Source: Micavibrio_B sp048498395
GTDB taxonomy: Bacteria; Pseudomonadota; Alphaproteobacteria; Micavibrionales; Micavibrionaceae
Assembly: GCA_048498395.1 (NCBI GenBank)
Contig: JBEHYB010000035.1
Coordinates: forward strand, 1 to 23,167
Direction: 5' to 3'
Length of the DNA: 23,167 nt
Shown here: positions 8,975 to 16,178 of the stretch, piece by piece
How positions within the stretch are numbered: the stretch's first letter is position 1
Layout of the letters: every line of letters starts with the position of its first letter
The notes under the pieces: model-generated
Told to the model about the DNA's origin: nothing
Seen by the model: only the letters and a program-made list of their open reading frames with translations
The model's database searches: none
Made by a program: the position numbers and the translations under genes

Positions 8975-9100
8975 ATGAAAGTCGTTAACTCATTGAAAAC
9001 ATTGAAATCCCGCGACCGGAACAATCGCCTGATCCGTCGTAAGGGCCGTGTTTACATCATCAACAAGACCAAAAAACGGATGAAAGTCCGCCAGGGTTAA
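8975..9100 (+). CDS. rpmJ: 50S ribosomal protein L36
   Basis: A 41-residue, very basic protein reading MKVVNSLKTLKSRDRNNRLI followed by RRKGRVYIINKTKKRMKVRQG. This is the zinc-free form of L36 found in many Proteobacteria: the cysteines and histidine of the zinc-binding form are missing, and the product is slightly longer than the 37-38 residues of that form. It is a structural protein of the large ribosomal subunit. The start is supported by AAGGA 9 nt upstream. It forms a single-gene unit with its own promoter (8909) and terminator (9140). Confidence 0.96.
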   Translation: MKVVNSLKTLKSRDRNNRLIRRKGRVYIINKTKKRMKVRQG

Positions 9101-9139
9101 TCCCGGTCAAGCCGTTTTCTTTGTTTCAAGAAATTGAAG

Positions 9140-9173
9140 CTTCCCGCGTGCACCCACGCGGGAAGTTTGTTAT
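9140..9173 (+). terminator. Rho-independent terminator of rpmJ
   Basis: A perfect 11-bp GC-rich stem (CTTCCCGCGTG at 9140-9150 with CACGCGGGAAG at 9155-9165, 4-nt loop) is preceded by A residues and followed by TTTGTTAT. It begins 39 nt after the rpmJ stop. Confidence 0.9.
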
Positions 9174-9176
9174 AAC
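9168..9176 (+). promoter_or_regulatory. Possible extended -10 promoter for mreB
   Basis: TGTTATAAC fits the extended -10 pattern (TG, one base, then a TATAAT-like hexamer). No good -35 is seen 16-18 nt upstream, because that DNA is the rpmJ terminator stem. It would give a leader of about 36 nt before the mreB ATG. Confidence 0.35.
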
Positions 9177-9218
9177 TAGGGCCTTCTTTTCTCGCGCACC
9201 CCAAGGACTCACGCAAAA

Positions 9219-10259
9219 ATGTTTTCCAAACTTTTCGGTTTTATGTCTGCCGATATGGCGATCGATCTCGGTACCGCCAATACTCTCGTTTATGTCCGCG
9301 ATCGTGGAATTGTCCTTAATGAACCTTCAGTTGTCGCTATCTCAAATGTCGCAGGGCGCAAACAGGTTCTGGCCGTCGGTAACGAAGCGAAACAAATGCT
9401 CGGTCGTACGCCTGGTAACATCACTGCGATCCGCCCTCTGCGTGATGGTGTTATTGCTGACTTTGAAGTTGCGGAAGCAATGATCAAGCACTTCATTAGA
9501 AAAGTTCATAACCGCCGTTCTTTCGTCAGCCCTAAAATGGTAATCTGCGTGCCGTCAGGTTCAACAGCTGTCGAGCAAAAAGCGATTGTCGATTCAGCCG
9601 AGAGCGCGGGTGCCTCTGAAGTATTCCTGATCGAAGAGCCGATGGCGGCTGCAATCGGTGCCGGTCTGCCGGTGACTGAGCCGTCGGGTTCGATGGTCGT
9701 CGATATCGGCGGCGGAACATCAGAGATCGCCGTTATTTCATTGGGCGGTATCGTGTTCGCGCGTTCCGTACGCGTTGGCGGAGATAAAATGGACGATGCG
9801 ATCATCAACTATATCCGTCGCGTATTTAACCTCCTTATCGGTGAGACAACGGCTGAACGTATTAAAAAAGAAGTGGGTTCTGCCTGCCCGCCAGCCGAAG
9901 GCGACGGCCGCACCATGCTGATCAAAGGCCGTGATCTTCTGCTCGGCGTTCCGAAAGAAGTTATCGTGACCGAGCGTCACATTGCAGAGAGCTTGATGGA
10001 GCCGATCAGCCAGATCGTCGAAGGCGTTCGTCTTGCGCTTGAACACACACCGCCGGAACTCGCCGCCGATATCGCCGAGCGTGGTATCGTCCTCACAGGT
10101 GGCGGCTCGTTGCTGTCAAATCTCGATTACGTCCTTCGCCACTCGACAGGTCTTGCAGTCACGATCGCTGACGATCCATTGTCATGTGTCGCGCTGGGTA
10201 CAGGTCACGCGCTCGAAGAAATGAAGACGCTGCGCAACGTCCTTATCGGAACATACTAA
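9219..10259 (+). CDS. mreB: Rod shape-determining protein MreB
   Basis: MreB is the bacterial actin that forms membrane-bound filaments and directs lateral wall synthesis by the elongasome (MreC, MreD, PBP2, RodA). The product has 346 residues, the usual length. Actin-fold motifs are intact: phosphate-1 loop IDLGTANTLVY (15-25), phosphate-2 loop VVDIGGGTSEIAV, and the adenosine motif GGGSLLSNL near the C-terminus. The N-terminal MFSKLFGFMS segment is suited to membrane binding. The start is supported by AAGGA 11 nt upstream. Its terminator at 10296 separates it from mreC, so it is probably transcribed alone. Confidence 0.97.
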   Translation: MFSKLFGFMSADMAIDLGTANTLVYVRDRGIVLNEPSVVAISNVAGRKQVLAVGNEAKQMLGRTPGNITAIRPLRDGVIADFEVAEAMIKHFIRKVHNRRSFVSPKMVICVPSGSTAVEQKAIVDSAESAGASEVFLIEEPMAAAIGAGLPVTEPSGSMVVDIGGGTSEIAVISLGGIVFARSVRVGGDKMDDAIINYIRRVFNLLIGETTAERIKKEVGSACPPAEGDGRTMLIKGRDLLLGVPKEVIVTERHIAESLMEPISQIVEGVRLALEHTPPELAADIAERGIVLTGGGSLLSNLDYVLRHSTGLAVTIADDPLSCVALGTGHALEEMKTLRNVLIGTY

Positions 10260-10288
10260 TTAGAATTTCGGGATGACCGGAGACAGCT

Positions 10289-10897
10289 TTAAAAGATCCG
10301 CCGCCATCTGGCGGATTTTTTTGTCTTCTTTTTCGCCGTTTCGGATTCCTGTAATGCGGGATTGCAGATGCGGAAAATTTCACGCAACGCATGATTATAA
10401 ATAGCCAGGGAAATATTGCTATCCGCTTCGGCCAGCCTGTCCCAGAACCGTTTGACCTGAACGGGTTGAAGTTTTTCTATAAATTTTTCACGGTTGCTGC
10501 CATTCGCTTTTTCAGCCAGTTTGATCGCGCTGGCGCAAGCCTCTTTCCAGTCTTCGGACAGGCTGCGCGGCTTAACGGGAGGGCACGGAAGCTCGGAGAC
10601 TTTTTGTAAAAAGTCATCTTTGTACAAATCCCAGCCCTTGGGAAAATTTGTTTGCAGTTTCTCGATAATTTTATACTTTTCAATCCACGGCTGGTTCGGA
10701 TTGCCGTAGATAAGGGAATTTTGTGCGTCGACGGTAATACCGACAATCGCGGCATAGTCGTTTAGTTTGATAGAAGGGTGTTCTTGCCGGACAATTTTCA
10801 GGTAGTAATCGCCAAGACTGTTTTTGGGCGGTGCAACACGCTTGATACGGTTGTCGTGCAAGGTGAGGGGATCGATAATTTTCTCTGGTTTACGCAT
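10289..10897 (-). CDS. Hypothetical protein, possible helix-turn-helix regulator
   Basis: I do not recognise this 202-residue protein. Residues about 48-86 (YAAIVGITVDAQNSLIYGNP, then a Gln-Pro and a helix ending in LQTNFP) follow the pattern of the second half of a Cro/C1-type HTH: a turn at GIT, a recognition helix, G-x-x-x-P, then a long helix. This is a resemblance by eye, not a confirmed domain. The C-terminal half is helical and ends in a Lys/Arg-rich tail (KKKTKKSARWRRIF). There is no membrane segment. The gene lies between mreB and mreC, opposite to both, and diverges from mreC. It has no Shine-Dalgarno, and its -10 lies only 6 nt before the ATG. Its last codons overlap the mreB terminator hairpin. 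Confidence 0.75.
   Translation of the reverse strand: MRKPEKIIDPLTLHDNRIKRVAPPKNSLGDYYLKIVRQEHPSIKLNDYAAIVGITVDAQNSLIYGNPNQPWIEKYKIIEKLQTNFPKGWDLYKDDFLQKVSELPCPPVKPRSLSEDWKEACASAIKLAEKANGSNREKFIEKLQPVQVKRFWDRLAEADSNISLAIYNHALREIFRICNPALQESETAKKKTKKSARWRRIF
10296..10322 (+). terminator. Terminator of mreB, probably bidirectional
   Basis: A 7-bp stem, ATCCGCC (10296-10302) with GGCGGAT (10310-10316), is followed by seven T. On the minus strand the same hairpin is followed by CTTTTAA, which includes the stop codon of the 202-residue gene. It can therefore end transcription from both sides. Confidence 0.8.
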
Positions 10898-10932
10898 GAC
10901 ATTTCTATACAGAAAATCTGAACATTATGTCA
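10897..10932. repeat. Inverted repeat flanking the minus-strand promoter
   Basis: TGACAT (10897-10902) and ATGTCA (10927-10932) are exact reverse complements. One arm touches the start codon of the 202-residue gene and the other lies in its -35. A smaller repeat, CAGA-AAA-TCTG (10910-10920), sits in the spacer between them. The layout resembles an autoregulatory operator, but chance is possible for such short arms. Confidence 0.4.
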
Positions 10933-10933
10933 A
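10904..10933 (-). promoter_or_regulatory. Promoter of the 202-aa gene, predicts leaderless mRNA
   Basis: On the minus strand, TTGACA (10933-10928) and TATAGA (10909-10904) are separated by 18 nt. The ATG at 10897 begins just 6 nt after the -10, so the expected transcription start falls on the start codon. No ribosome binding site is present, which agrees with a leaderless transcript. Confidence 0.6.
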
Positions 10934-10950
10934 TCTAATATTATTAAGCC

Positions 10951-10966
10951 TTGATCTCTGCATCAA
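10951..10966. repeat. Inverted repeat upstream of the mreC promoter
   Basis: TTGAT, a 6-nt spacer and ATCAA form a 16-bp dyad lying just before the candidate -35 of mreC. It is a possible operator in the divergent region, although 5-bp arms are weak evidence alone. Confidence 0.35.
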
Positions 10967-10970
10967 CATT

Positions 10971-10999
10971 TTATTAAGTACCCCAATATAGTGTATAAT
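10971..10999 (+). promoter_or_regulatory. Candidate promoter for mreC-mreD-mrdA-rodA
   Basis: A perfect -10, TATAAT (10994-10999), has a weak -35, TTATTA (10971-10976), at 17 nt. A promoter is needed here because mreB ends in its own terminator. It would give a leader of about 36 nt before the mreC ATG. Confidence 0.5.
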
Positions 11000-11042
11000 A
11001 AGAATAACCAGTCAGCAGAAGGGCCCGTGGCAGGGCATCTTA

Positions 11043-11942
11043 ATGAGATCTCTTACACAACGACACCGTCGCCGCCGTAATTACAGAGCCGCCTCAGCCG
11101 TGGCCAGGATTGGCCGGTATTCACCTTACGGTTTAGCCGGGGTTGCTGCCTTAATCCTTCTTTCTTCCATGATTTCACCTGCCCTGTGGCAGAAACCACG
11201 TATCGGAATTACTGATACGGTCGCGCCTCTTATCTCCGCAGTAGGTCAGCCGTTCCGGTTCGTCGCCGATATGATTTCCGGTATGACGGGTATTACGCAA
11301 TTGCGCGCCGAGAACGATCGTCTGAAAGCCGAGAATGGTCGCCTGAAAGAATGGTATCAGACTGCGCTTCTTCTGAAGGCTGAAAACCAGTCGCTCAAAG
11401 ATCTGCTCAACGTCATTCCTGAACCTGAACAAAGTTACATATCGACCCGCGTCATCGGTGACTCGGGAAGTTCCTATGTTCGCTCTCTTTTGATTCAGGC
11501 CGGCAAGGAAGATGGTGTTGTCGAAGGTCAGGCTGTGATGGGAAGTCAGGGAATGATCGGTCGCGTAATCGAAGTCGGTAATCGCGCGTCCCGTATTCTT
11601 CTTCTCAACGATATCAACTCGCATATTCCTGTTGTCATCGAAGGCAGCAATCAAAAGGCCATTCTGGCAGGCACAAACGAAGATTTACTGACCCTCGATC
11701 ATCTGCCGCAGGATACGCTGGTCGAAGTCGGAGCCCGCGTTATAACGTCCAGCCATGGCGGCATGTTCCCGCAAGGCCTGCCGATCGGCAAGGTCGTTAA
11801 AACCTCAAGCGGCGAATTGATGGTCCAGCCTTTCACCGATCCGAGCAACGCCAATTATGTTCAAATCATCGAGAAGCCGGACGATCCTAATGTCCGCCAG
11901 AGCATCGACGTTCTAAAATCGCCGCCAGCGACGCAACGTTAA
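11043..11942 (+). CDS. mreC: Rod shape-determining protein MreC
   Basis: MreC is the bitopic elongasome scaffold that activates PBP2-RodA from the periplasmic side. The product has 299 residues. A very basic cytoplasmic N-terminus (RHRRRRNYR) is followed by one membrane helix (about 29-48), a coiled coil (about 86-118, LRAENDRLKAENGRLKEW onward) and the beta-rich MreC core with RVIGDSGSSYVRSLLIQAG and GMIGRVIEVG. The start is supported by AGGG 7 nt upstream. It heads a tight operon, and mreD begins 4 nt after its stop. The C-terminal extension beyond the core is short. Confidence 0.95.
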   Translation: MRSLTQRHRRRRNYRAASAVARIGRYSPYGLAGVAALILLSSMISPALWQKPRIGITDTVAPLISAVGQPFRFVADMISGMTGITQLRAENDRLKAENGRLKEWYQTALLLKAENQSLKDLLNVIPEPEQSYISTRVIGDSGSSYVRSLLIQAGKEDGVVEGQAVMGSQGMIGRVIEVGNRASRILLLNDINSHIPVVIEGSNQKAILAGTNEDLLTLDHLPQDTLVEVGARVITSSHGGMFPQGLPIGKVVKTSSGELMVQPFTDPSNANYVQIIEKPDDPNVRQSIDVLKSPPATQR

Positions 11943-11946
11943 TCTG

Positions 11947-12459
11947 ATGGAAGAACATAGCGAAGCCTTTCAAAGAATTTCCTCAATTCTTAGAAATTTT
12001 CTGGTTTATATTTTCCTGATATTTCTCCTGCTGTTCAATGCAGCAAGCTTGCCGATGTTCGATATCCGCAATATCACTCCATATTTTCTCCTGATGGGGA
12101 TTTATTACTGGACGCTGACACGTCCGTCGCTTTTGCCGTTTTATCTGGTTTTTATTCTGGGTCTTGCTCTGGACATTGTATCAGGGCAATTACTGGGACT
12201 GAATGCGTTATGCTTTCTCCTGATTTCATTTATCCTGCATGGACAGCGCCGTTTCTTACGCGGCCAGTCATGGGCCGTTTTATGGGCAGGATATGGACTT
12301 GCCTGCATGGTTGTCGCGTTTATTCACATGCTGGTGTTTATTCTGATGAGCCAGAGCTGGCCGGGGTTCTTCCCGCTTTTTGCGACGATCCTTGTCAGCG
12401 TTCTCGCTTATCCGGTAATCGTCATGCCAATGATCACGCTCAATAAATTTTTTCGCTAA
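11947..12459 (+). CDS. mreD: Rod shape-determining protein MreD
   Basis: A 170-residue integral membrane protein of the elongasome, with about five hydrophobic helices (FLVYIFLIFLLLFNAASL; YFLLMGIYYWTL; FYLVFILGLALDIVSG; GYGLACMVVAFIHMLVFILM; LFATILVSVLAYPVIV). The LALDIVSGQLLGLNAL stretch matches the characteristic D-x-x-x-G-x-x-G-x-N segment of MreD. Its position between mreC and mrdA supports the call, since MreD sequences diverge strongly. Confidence 0.92.
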   Translation: MEEHSEAFQRISSILRNFLVYIFLIFLLLFNAASLPMFDIRNITPYFLLMGIYYWTLTRPSLLPFYLVFILGLALDIVSGQLLGLNALCFLLISFILHGQRRFLRGQSWAVLWAGYGLACMVVAFIHMLVFILMSQSWPGFFPLFATILVSVLAYPVIVMPMITLNKFFR

Positions 12460-12488
12460 ATATAATTTTTCTATGCTAAAGCTGGCCT

Positions 12489-14324
12489 ATGGAACGTGAA
12501 AATGACAGGTTCGACACCTTTTCGCGCCGGGCCATCGTTATCGGGCTCGGGCAGGGTGTTATTCTGGGGCTGCTGGGTGGCAGGCTTGCATGGCTGCAAA
12601 TAGCCGAGGGTGAGAAATACAAGACCCTGGCCGAGAATAATCGCGTCAATATCAAAATAATTCCACCAAATCGCGGACAGATCGTCGACCGTTTTGGAAT
12701 TCCGCTTGCGGACAATGTTCAGGATTTCCAGGTTATCATTACGCCTGAGTTGACCGACAATCTTGAGAATTCTCTGCGTGAACTCAGGAAGGTTGTCACG
12801 ATAGAAGATCGTGATATCAAGCGAGTGTTGCGCGACGTAAATCGCAATCCGCATTTTATGCCGATCCAGATCAGGAATAATTTAAACTGGGATGAAGTCG
12901 CGACCATCGAAGTCAACAGCCCCCATCTGCCTGGTGTCGCTGTTCAGTCCGGCGAGGTCAGAAGTTATCCGCACAAGGAGGCGACCGCGCATTTGATTGG
13001 ATATGTCGGGCGTGTTGCTGAAGGCGAAATGACGGAAGACAAGCTTCTGCATTTGCCCGGTTTTCAGATAGGCAAGAACGGCCTTGAAAAACAATATGAA
13101 CAGGAATTGCGTGGTACGCCCGGCAAGGCAGAGATTGAAGTTAACGTGCATGGGCGTGAAGTCCGCCAGCTCAATAAAACGCCGAGTATTCCAGGTAGTA
13201 AAATCGTTTTAAGTATTGACGCCGAGTTGCAGCGTTTTGCCCAGCAACGCCTTGCGGCGGAGAAAAGCGCATCTGCCGTCATCATGGATGTGCATTCAGG
13301 CGCGGTTTATGCGCTTGCCTCCTATCCCAGCTTTGATCCCAATTCATTCACGGGCGGGATTTCGACGATGGAATGGGAACAGCTCCGGGACGATCCGACC
13401 CATCCGCTTATCAATAAAATTATCAGCGGCCTTTATCCGCCGGGGTCGACTTTCAAGGTTGTAACGGCGCTGGCGGGTCTTGAATCCGGTGCGATCGACC
13501 GCAACTGGTCGGCAAATTGCCCGGGTCATTATGATTTCGGCGGTCATAGGTTTCACTGCTGGAAACCAGGCGGTCATGGCACAGTCAATGTCGTCGGCGC
13601 GCTTTGCCATTCCTGCGATGTGTTCTTTTATAAAATGTCGAATAATGTCGGTATCGATAAAATCGCCGATATGGCGCGCCGTATGGGTCTTGGCGACAAG
13701 CTTGATATCGGATTGCCGGAAGAAAAACCCGGATTGGTGCCTGATACGAAATGGAAGCGCAAGGCACGAAAAGAGCCATGGCATCCCGGTGAAACCGTTG
13801 TTGCGTCGATCGGGCAGGGATATCTGCAGGCAACACCATTACAGCTTGCGACGATGGCGTCCCGTATCGCAAACGGTGGTAAGGCGGTCAAGCCGTGGCT
13901 CACTGGTATTATCGGCGGCAAGGAAATTCATACTCAGCCGTGGGAAGATATGGGCATTAATCCCGATCATCTCGCGCTTGTGCAACAGGGTATGACGCAG
14001 GTTATGCAGCCCGGTGGAACGGCTTATGCCCAGCAGATCAAAATTCCCGGTTTTGAAATGGCCGGCAAGACAGGTACGTCGCAGGTCAAACGTATTACGA
14101 TGGCAGAGCGTGCAACAGGTCGTATCAGTCAGGCCGATACGCCGTGGCATTACCGTCACCATGGTTTGTTTATTTGCTATGCGCCGGTTCAGGCACCAAA
14201 ATATGCATGTTGTGTCGTCGTCGAACACGGCGGCGGCGGTGCGGCGGCGGCGGCACCGATTGCCAAGGATATCATGCTTGAATGCGAGCAACGCGACCCC
14301 GCCAGTAAGGAAATGAAAAGCTAA
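12489..14324 (+). CDS. mrdA: Peptidoglycan transpeptidase PBP2
   Basis: PBP2 crosslinks peptidoglycan made by RodA during lateral growth. The 611-residue protein has one N-terminal membrane helix (about 15-35), a pedestal region and a class B transpeptidase domain. The catalytic motifs are complete: S320-T-F-K323, S375-C-D377 and K527-T-G529. Between the first two lies a Cys/His-rich stretch (C344, H347, H356, C357, C373, C376) in the region where E. coli PBP2 binds zinc, so metal binding is plausible here. mreD ends 29 nt upstream. The stop codon shares its last base with the rodA ATG (TAATG), indicating coupling. Confidence 0.96.
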   Translation: MERENDRFDTFSRRAIVIGLGQGVILGLLGGRLAWLQIAEGEKYKTLAENNRVNIKIIPPNRGQIVDRFGIPLADNVQDFQVIITPELTDNLENSLRELRKVVTIEDRDIKRVLRDVNRNPHFMPIQIRNNLNWDEVATIEVNSPHLPGVAVQSGEVRSYPHKEATAHLIGYVGRVAEGEMTEDKLLHLPGFQIGKNGLEKQYEQELRGTPGKAEIEVNVHGREVRQLNKTPSIPGSKIVLSIDAELQRFAQQRLAAEKSASAVIMDVHSGAVYALASYPSFDPNSFTGGISTMEWEQLRDDPTHPLINKIISGLYPPGSTFKVVTALAGLESGAIDRNWSANCPGHYDFGGHRFHCWKPGGHGTVNVVGALCHSCDVFFYKMSNNVGIDKIADMARRMGLGDKLDIGLPEEKPGLVPDTKWKRKARKEPWHPGETVVASIGQGYLQATPLQLATMASRIANGGKAVKPWLTGIIGGKEIHTQPWEDMGINPDHLALVQQGMTQVMQPGGTAYAQQIKIPGFEMAGKTGTSQVKRITMAERATGRISQADTPWHYRHHGLFICYAPVQAPKYACCVVVEHGGGGAAAAAPIAKDIMLECEQRDPASKEMKS

Positions 14325-15463
14325 TGGCCCTGTTTCGCTCCGACATCGTTCTTGACGATATATCTTTCCTCGGGCGCTTGCGCGCGATGAGTTGGGGGCT
14401 GGTGGTTCTTGTTACCATCATGGCGTGCATCGGGTTCATGTCGCTTTACTCGGCAGGTAATGGCAATCTTGAACCATGGGCATCCAAGCAGATCGTCCGC
14501 TATATCTTTTCGCTGGGCCTGATGTTTGGTCTGGGCTTTGTCGATATCCGGATGATTTTCAGGGCGGCGTGGCCCGCATACTGGATCGGTATCGTTCTTC
14601 TGGTGATGGTGCATCTATTCGGGCATGTCGGGATGGGCGCGCAACGCTGGCTCGATCTCGGGATCGTCAAAGTGCAACCGTCCGAACTCATGAAAATTGC
14701 CGTCATTATGGTGCTGGCTAAATATTTTCATGGCGTTGAAATGACGGATATAAAAAAACTGAAAACGCTTCTTGTTCCTGCCGGCGCTATTTTATTGCCG
14801 TTCGCCCTGATCGTGACCCAGCCAAATCTCGGGACGGGTCTTGCCATTGTATTCGTCAGTGCCGCTGTTCTGTTTGCAGCTGGGATTTCTATCTGGATCT
14901 TTATTATCGGTATCGCGTCTGGTGCGGCGGCCATTCCGGTCGTTTGGATGTTTATGCACGATTACCAGAAAAACCGCGTCAATACGTTCCTGCATCCCGA
15001 AAACGATCCATTGGGAACCGGCTTCCACATTATGCAGTCAAAGATTGCATTGGGATCGGGCGGTATTTTCGGCAAAGGGTTCCTGGAAGGATCGCAATCT
15101 CATTTGAACTTTCTACCTGAGAAAGAAACCGATTTTATTTTTACGCTCTGGGCAGAAGAATTTGGTCTTGTCGGCGGTCTGGCATTGCTGGGGCTGATTG
15201 CGCTGATCCTCTTATATGGGTTCTGGATCGCCTTCCGTTGCCGCAGCACGTTTGGAAGGTTGCTGGCTTTTGGCCTGATGGTCAATTTCTCGATCTATAT
15301 TTTTATCAATATAGCGATGGTAATGGGCTTGATCCCGGTCGTGGGGATTCCTCTACCGCTAATGTCCTATGGCGGCACGTCGATGATCGCGGTGATGATC
15401 GGATTTGGATTGATGCAGTCCTGCCACATCAACAGGGACGCAAGACTGCCTCGTAGTTTCTAG
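14324..15463 (+). CDS. rodA: SEDS peptidoglycan glycosyltransferase RodA
   Basis: RodA polymerises lipid II into glycan strands as the partner of PBP2. The 379-residue protein has about ten membrane helices. SEDS landmarks include GAQRWLDLG (105-113), QPSELMKI (118-125), QPNLGTG (166-172) and the large loop with NRVNTFLHPENDPLGTGFH. The putative catalytic Asp is D270 in EKETDFIF, and the C-terminal MSYGGTSM motif is present. The start overlaps the mrdA stop by one base. It is the last gene of the mreCD-mrdA-rodA operon and converges on grxD, 8 nt away. Confidence 0.96.
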   Translation: MALFRSDIVLDDISFLGRLRAMSWGLVVLVTIMACIGFMSLYSAGNGNLEPWASKQIVRYIFSLGLMFGLGFVDIRMIFRAAWPAYWIGIVLLVMVHLFGHVGMGAQRWLDLGIVKVQPSELMKIAVIMVLAKYFHGVEMTDIKKLKTLLVPAGAILLPFALIVTQPNLGTGLAIVFVSAAVLFAAGISIWIFIIGIASGAAAIPVVWMFMHDYQKNRVNTFLHPENDPLGTGFHIMQSKIALGSGGIFGKGFLEGSQSHLNFLPEKETDFIFTLWAEEFGLVGGLALLGLIALILLYGFWIAFRCRSTFGRLLAFGLMVNFSIYIFINIAMVMGLIPVVGIPLPLMSYGGTSMIAVMIGFGLMQSCHINRDARLPRSF

Positions 15464-15471
15464 GAAAAGGA

Positions 15472-15813
15472 TTAAGCTGCCTTGCTTGTCTCGATGCCTT
15501 TTTCGGCAAGCAGGTCCTGCAATTCGCCGCTTGTGTACATTTCGCGCACGATATCGCAACCGCCGATAAATTCACCCTTCACGTATAGTTGCGGGATAGT
15601 CGGCCAGTTGGAAAATTCCTTGATACCCTGACGCACGGCATCGTCATCGAGAATATTAACACCTTTGAATTTCACGCCAAGCTGGCCAAGAACCTGGACG
15701 ACGGCCGCCGAAAATCCACATTGCGGGAATACTGCTGTGCCTTTCATAAACAGGACAACGTCATTTGAATTGATCTCGTTCTGGATCTGTTTGAAAACGG
15801 GGTTGTCACTCAT
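15472..15813 (-). CDS. grxD: Monothiol glutaredoxin, Grx4/GrxD type
   Basis: A 113-residue monothiol glutaredoxin with the CGFS active site (C32-S35). It would bind a [2Fe-2S] cluster with glutathione and shuttle it in iron-sulfur biogenesis. The MKGT segment before the active site and the WPTIPQLYVKGEFIGGCDI segment (cis-proline and glutathione contacts) are conserved. A good Shine-Dalgarno (AAAGG, 8 nt) precedes the ATG. It lies downstream of bolA on the same strand with 51 nt between; BolA and Grx4 proteins form [2Fe-2S]-bridged complexes, so the pairing is functional. Confidence 0.97.
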   Translation of the reverse strand: MSDNPVFKQIQNEINSNDVVLFMKGTAVFPQCGFSAAVVQVLGQLGVKFKGVNILDDDAVRQGIKEFSNWPTIPQLYVKGEFIGGCDIVREMYTSGELQDLLAEKGIETSKAA

Positions 15814-15864
15814 AGATAGTACCTTTCTAGTTTATTATATCTGTATCAATTATGTGCCGGGTTA

Positions 15865-16098
15865 TTAATCCGGTGTTTTGGTTTGCAGGGCGAGCGCATG
15901 AAGCTCTCCGCCCATTTTTCCCCGCAGGGAGTTATAGACAAGCTGATGCTGCTGGACGCGGCTTTTGCCGATAAAGGCAGAAGAAACAACCAGCGCCGAA
16001 TAGTGATCCCCGTCACCGGCAAGATCGGTAATAGTCACCACTGCGTCGGGCAGGGCTTCTTTGATCATCTGTTCGATAACGGAAGAATCCATCGGCAT
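15865..16098 (-). CDS. BolA family protein
   Basis: A 77-residue BolA-like protein. The fold region is clear: an N-terminal helix (IEQMIKEALPDAVVTITDL), then GDGDHYSALVVSSAFIGKSR and the QQHQLVYNSLRG segment with the conserved histidine. The C-terminus GGELHALALQTKTP is typical. It probably acts with the neighbouring CGFS glutaredoxin in iron-sulfur cluster handling. The start is uncertain between the ATG used here and another ATG two codons on, because neither has a strong ribosome binding site. purL lies 80 nt upstream on the same strand. Confidence 0.93.
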   Translation of the reverse strand: MPMDSSVIEQMIKEALPDAVVTITDLAGDGDHYSALVVSSAFIGKSRVQQHQLVYNSLRGKMGGELHALALQTKTPD

Positions 16099-16138
16099 GG
16101 CGTAAAGCCTATCAGAAAAAGAATTATATTAGGATTAA

Positions 16139-16168
16139 AGAATAAAACCGAATTTTCCCATAAGTCAA
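16139..16168 (-). promoter_or_regulatory. Candidate promoter for bolA-grxD
   Basis: On the minus strand, TTGACT (16168-16163) and TATTCT (16144-16139) are separated by 18 nt. A perfect TATAAT also lies closer to bolA (16128-16123) but has no good -35. Either could drive bolA-grxD independently of purL. Confidence 0.4.
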
Positions 16169-16178
16169 GAAAATATCG

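Noticed and set aside
14228..14256. Run of GGC/GCG triplets near the end of mrdA
   Set aside because: It encodes the Gly/Ala-rich HGGGGAAAAAP segment common in PBP2 C-termini, so protein conservation explains it better than a microsatellite.
15479..15520. Imperfect inverted repeat between rodA and grxD
   Set aside because: It lies inside the grxD coding end, has a bulge and no T run in a useful place, so I do not call it a terminator.
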